A stretch of DNA of 64,000 nt from Oceanirhabdus sp. W0125-5. Lineage in GTDB: Bacteria; Bacillota; Clostridia; Clostridiales; Clostridiaceae. The translations under genes and the position numbers were made by a program. Each line of letters opens with the position of its first letter. Positions within the stretch are counted from its first letter, which is position 1. The notes beneath the pieces are model-generated. The model had not been told where the DNA came from and did no database searches. It saw only the letters and a list, made by a program, of their open reading frames with translations. Of this stretch, positions 62,474 through 64,000 are shown one piece after another. Location: NCBI RefSeq assembly GCF_027938815.1, contig NZ_CP115913.1, positions 2,018,001 to 2,082,000 of the forward strand. The letters are read 5' to 3'.

Positions 62474-63637
62474 ATGGATATTTTTAAAAAGTGTTATGAT
62501 TATACAGCTGCAAAAGAAGCAATAGAAGCAGGAATTTATCCTTATTTTCATATGTTAACATCAGGACAGGATACAGAGGTTATGATTAAAGGAAAGAGAA
62601 CGATTATGTTAGGCTCTAATAACTATCTTGGGTTAACAGCTGATGAAAGAGTAAAAAAAGCTGCAAAGGATGCAATTGATAAATATGGTTCAGGATGTTC
62701 GGGATCAAGATTCTTAAATGGAACACTTGATGCTCATATAGATTTGGAAAGGAAGTTAGCTGAATTTTTACATAAAGAAGCTGCATTAACTTTCAGTACA
62801 GGATTTCAAACTAATTTAGGTATAATTTCAGCTATAGCTGGAAGAAACGACTACATAATATGTGATAGAGCAAATCATGCTAGTATAATTGATGGCTGTA
62901 GATTAAGCTTTTCAAAGTTATTAAAGTATAAACATAATGATATGGAAGATTTGGAAAGAATATTGAAAAAGGTTCCAGATAATAAGGGGAAGCTAATAGT
63001 AACTGACGGAGTATTCAGTATGGAGGGAGATATTTGTGATCTTCCTGGAATAGTTAAGTTGGCAAAAAAATATGGTGCTAGAGTAATGGTAGATGACGCC
63101 CATGGACTAGGGGTTATGGGGGAGACAGGAAGAGGTACTGCAGAGTATTTTGGGCTAGAAGATGAAGTGGACATTATTGTAGGGACATTTAGTAAGTCCT
63201 TAGCAAGTCTAGGTGGATATATTGCAGGAGATGAGGACTTGATTCACTATGTTCAGCATTGTTCTCGTCCATTCATATTTAGCGCATCAATACCCCCAGC
63301 TAATGTAGGGGCGGCTCTTGAAGCATTAAAGATACTAGAAAAGGAACCTGAAAGAGTTAAAAGGTTATGGGAAAATGCAGAGTTTATGAGAAAAGGATTT
63401 AAAGAAATAGGATTATCAATTGGTGACTCTGTTACACCTATAATTCCAGTTATGACTTGGGAGGATGAAAGAACATTTATAGTTGCAAAACTCCTTTTAG
63501 AAGGGGGAGTATATGTTAATCCTGTTATTTCACCAGCGGTAAAGAGCGGAGAAGCTCTTTTAAGAACAAGTTATACAGCAACTCATACTAAAGATCAGTT
63601 AGAATATGCTCTCGAAGTATTTAGAAGAGTGCTTTAG
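62474..63637 (+). CDS. Alpha-oxoamine synthase (KBL / serine palmitoyltransferase / BioF-like)
   Basis: 387 aa PLP enzyme. MLGSNNYLGLTADERVKKAAKDAIDKYGSGCSGSRFLNGT is the conserved start; VDDAHGLGVMGETGRG contains the PLP-stacking/Asp region, and VGTFSKSLASLGGYI the PLP-Lys (~residue 239). SRPFIFSASIPP is also typical. It condenses an amino acid with an acyl-CoA or acyl-ACP. KBL (glycine C-acetyltransferase), BioF and SPT cannot be told apart by eye; the SDR next door favours a lipid or keto-amino product. GGGAGGC upstream selects ATG 62474. Confidence 0.85.
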   Translation: MDIFKKCYDYTAAKEAIEAGIYPYFHMLTSGQDTEVMIKGKRTIMLGSNNYLGLTADERVKKAAKDAIDKYGSGCSGSRFLNGTLDAHIDLERKLAEFLHKEAALTFSTGFQTNLGIISAIAGRNDYIICDRANHASIIDGCRLSFSKLLKYKHNDMEDLERILKKVPDNKGKLIVTDGVFSMEGDICDLPGIVKLAKKYGARVMVDDAHGLGVMGETGRGTAEYFGLEDEVDIIVGTFSKSLASLGGYIAGDEDLIHYVQHCSRPFIFSASIPPANVGAALEALKILEKEPERVKRLWENAEFMRKGFKEIGLSIGDSVTPIIPVMTWEDERTFIVAKLLLEGGVYVNPVISPAVKSGEALLRTSYTATHTKDQLEYALEVFRRVL

Positions 63638-63668
63638 ATAAGAGAAAGAATAATAGGGAGTGAAGTAT

Positions 63669-64000
63669 ATGGATACAAAAGCATTTTATAAACTTACTTA
63701 TGGTCTTTACATTGTTTCAAGTTCTTTTGAAGGGAAACAAAGTGGTTGTGTTGTTAATACTCTTTCACAGGTGACTTCAAAGCCACCAAAGTTTTCTGTT
63801 ACTATTTCAAAGAATAATTTCACATCAAAGATTATTGAAAAATCAGGATTCTTCGCTGCAGTAGCTTTAAATCAAAAGGCTGATATGGACTTAATAGGTG
63901 AATTTGGTTTTAAAAGCAGTGACACTACAGATAAATTTGCTAAGTTCAATACTGTAATTGATAAGAAGGGTATAAAGTATGTTACAGATTGTGCAGCTGG
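63669..64000 (+). CDS. Flavin reductase-like flavoprotein (Hrb-like), N-terminal part
   Basis: Only the first ~110 residues are inside the window. MDTKAFYKLTYGLYIVSSSFEGKQSGCVVNTLSQVTSKPPKFSVTISKNNFT is characteristic of the flavin reductase-like domain that in clostridia is joined to a C-terminal rubredoxin (high molecular weight rubredoxin, Hrb). Such proteins bind FMN and pass electrons from NAD(P)H to flavodiiron proteins for oxygen/NO defence. Whether a rubredoxin follows cannot be seen. AGGGAG lies 8 bases before the ATG. It is 31 bases after the oxoamine synthase gene. Confidence 0.75.
   Translation, partial: MDTKAFYKLTYGLYIVSSSFEGKQSGCVVNTLSQVTSKPPKFSVTISKNNFTSKIIEKSGFFAAVALNQKADMDLIGEFGFKSSDTTDKFAKFNTVIDKKGIKYVTDCAA

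Overview
This is a 64 kb stretch of a very AT-rich, low-GC Firmicute chromosome, most likely a spore-forming Clostridium (sensu stricto) or a close relative. The evidence is the base composition, strong GGAGG ribosome binding sites, many hairpin terminators, a collagen-like spore-surface type protein, a DUF2642 protein, and clostridial protein families (DUF3798 binding protein, SPL-type radical SAM, Hrb-like flavoprotein). No rRNA or tRNA gene was seen.

Layout. 0-4.8 kb is the end of an exopolysaccharide locus (GH88/105-like fragment, hexapeptide acyltransferase, Wzx-type flippase, secreted beta-helix protein). 4.9-12.8 kb is a RiPP cluster built from lasso-peptide parts: nucleotidyltransferase (N), PqqD-like RRE (B1), precursor A1, HPr-kinase-like peptide kinase (K), B2 leader peptidase, ABC exporter (D) and a second precursor A2. 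No lasso cyclase (asparagine-synthetase-like C protein) is present. The two precursors align residue for residue in the leader (W6, P9, I11, L14, T19) and both end in Ser, the residue such kinases phosphorylate, but neither core has lasso ring geometry. An IS6-like element with a perfect 8-bp target duplication separates A2 from its ancestral upstream region. 13-14.7 kb holds a VanZ-like gene, a chain-length (Wzz/CpsC) gene and a small chimeric ORF. 14.7-16.3 kb is a divergent secreted-peptide / HTH-TPR regulator pair, probably RRNPP-type cell-cell signalling, with a perfect 16-bp palindrome between them.

16.4-35 kb is mostly housekeeping and accessory genes (galE, acetyltransferases, greA, an APC permease, two patatins around a collagen-like gene and a collapsed dgt, an MBL-rhodanese protein, sstT, tldD/tldE). 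An IS3-family element sits exactly in the loop of the sstT terminator. 35.5-37 kb is an IS200/IS605-type unit with TnpB and a truncated TnpA. 37-48 kb is a defence island: a Zn-ribbon/DUF1232-like protein of unknown role, then a RADAR-like operon (RdrA-like ATPase, a coiled-coil protein, RdrB-like adenosine deaminase, SLATT membrane protein). The ATPase gene is interrupted by an IS21-family element; removing it with one TATTG copy restores the frame.

48-64 kb contains lrgAB, two near-identical MFS exporters in tandem, an SPL-like radical SAM protein, a YARHG lipoprotein, a DUF3798 binding-protein ABC transporter, a TPP riboswitch with thiD, and an SDR / alpha-oxoamine synthase / flavin reductase-like group cut by the window end. 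All functional calls rest on reading motifs and gene order; no database search was run.
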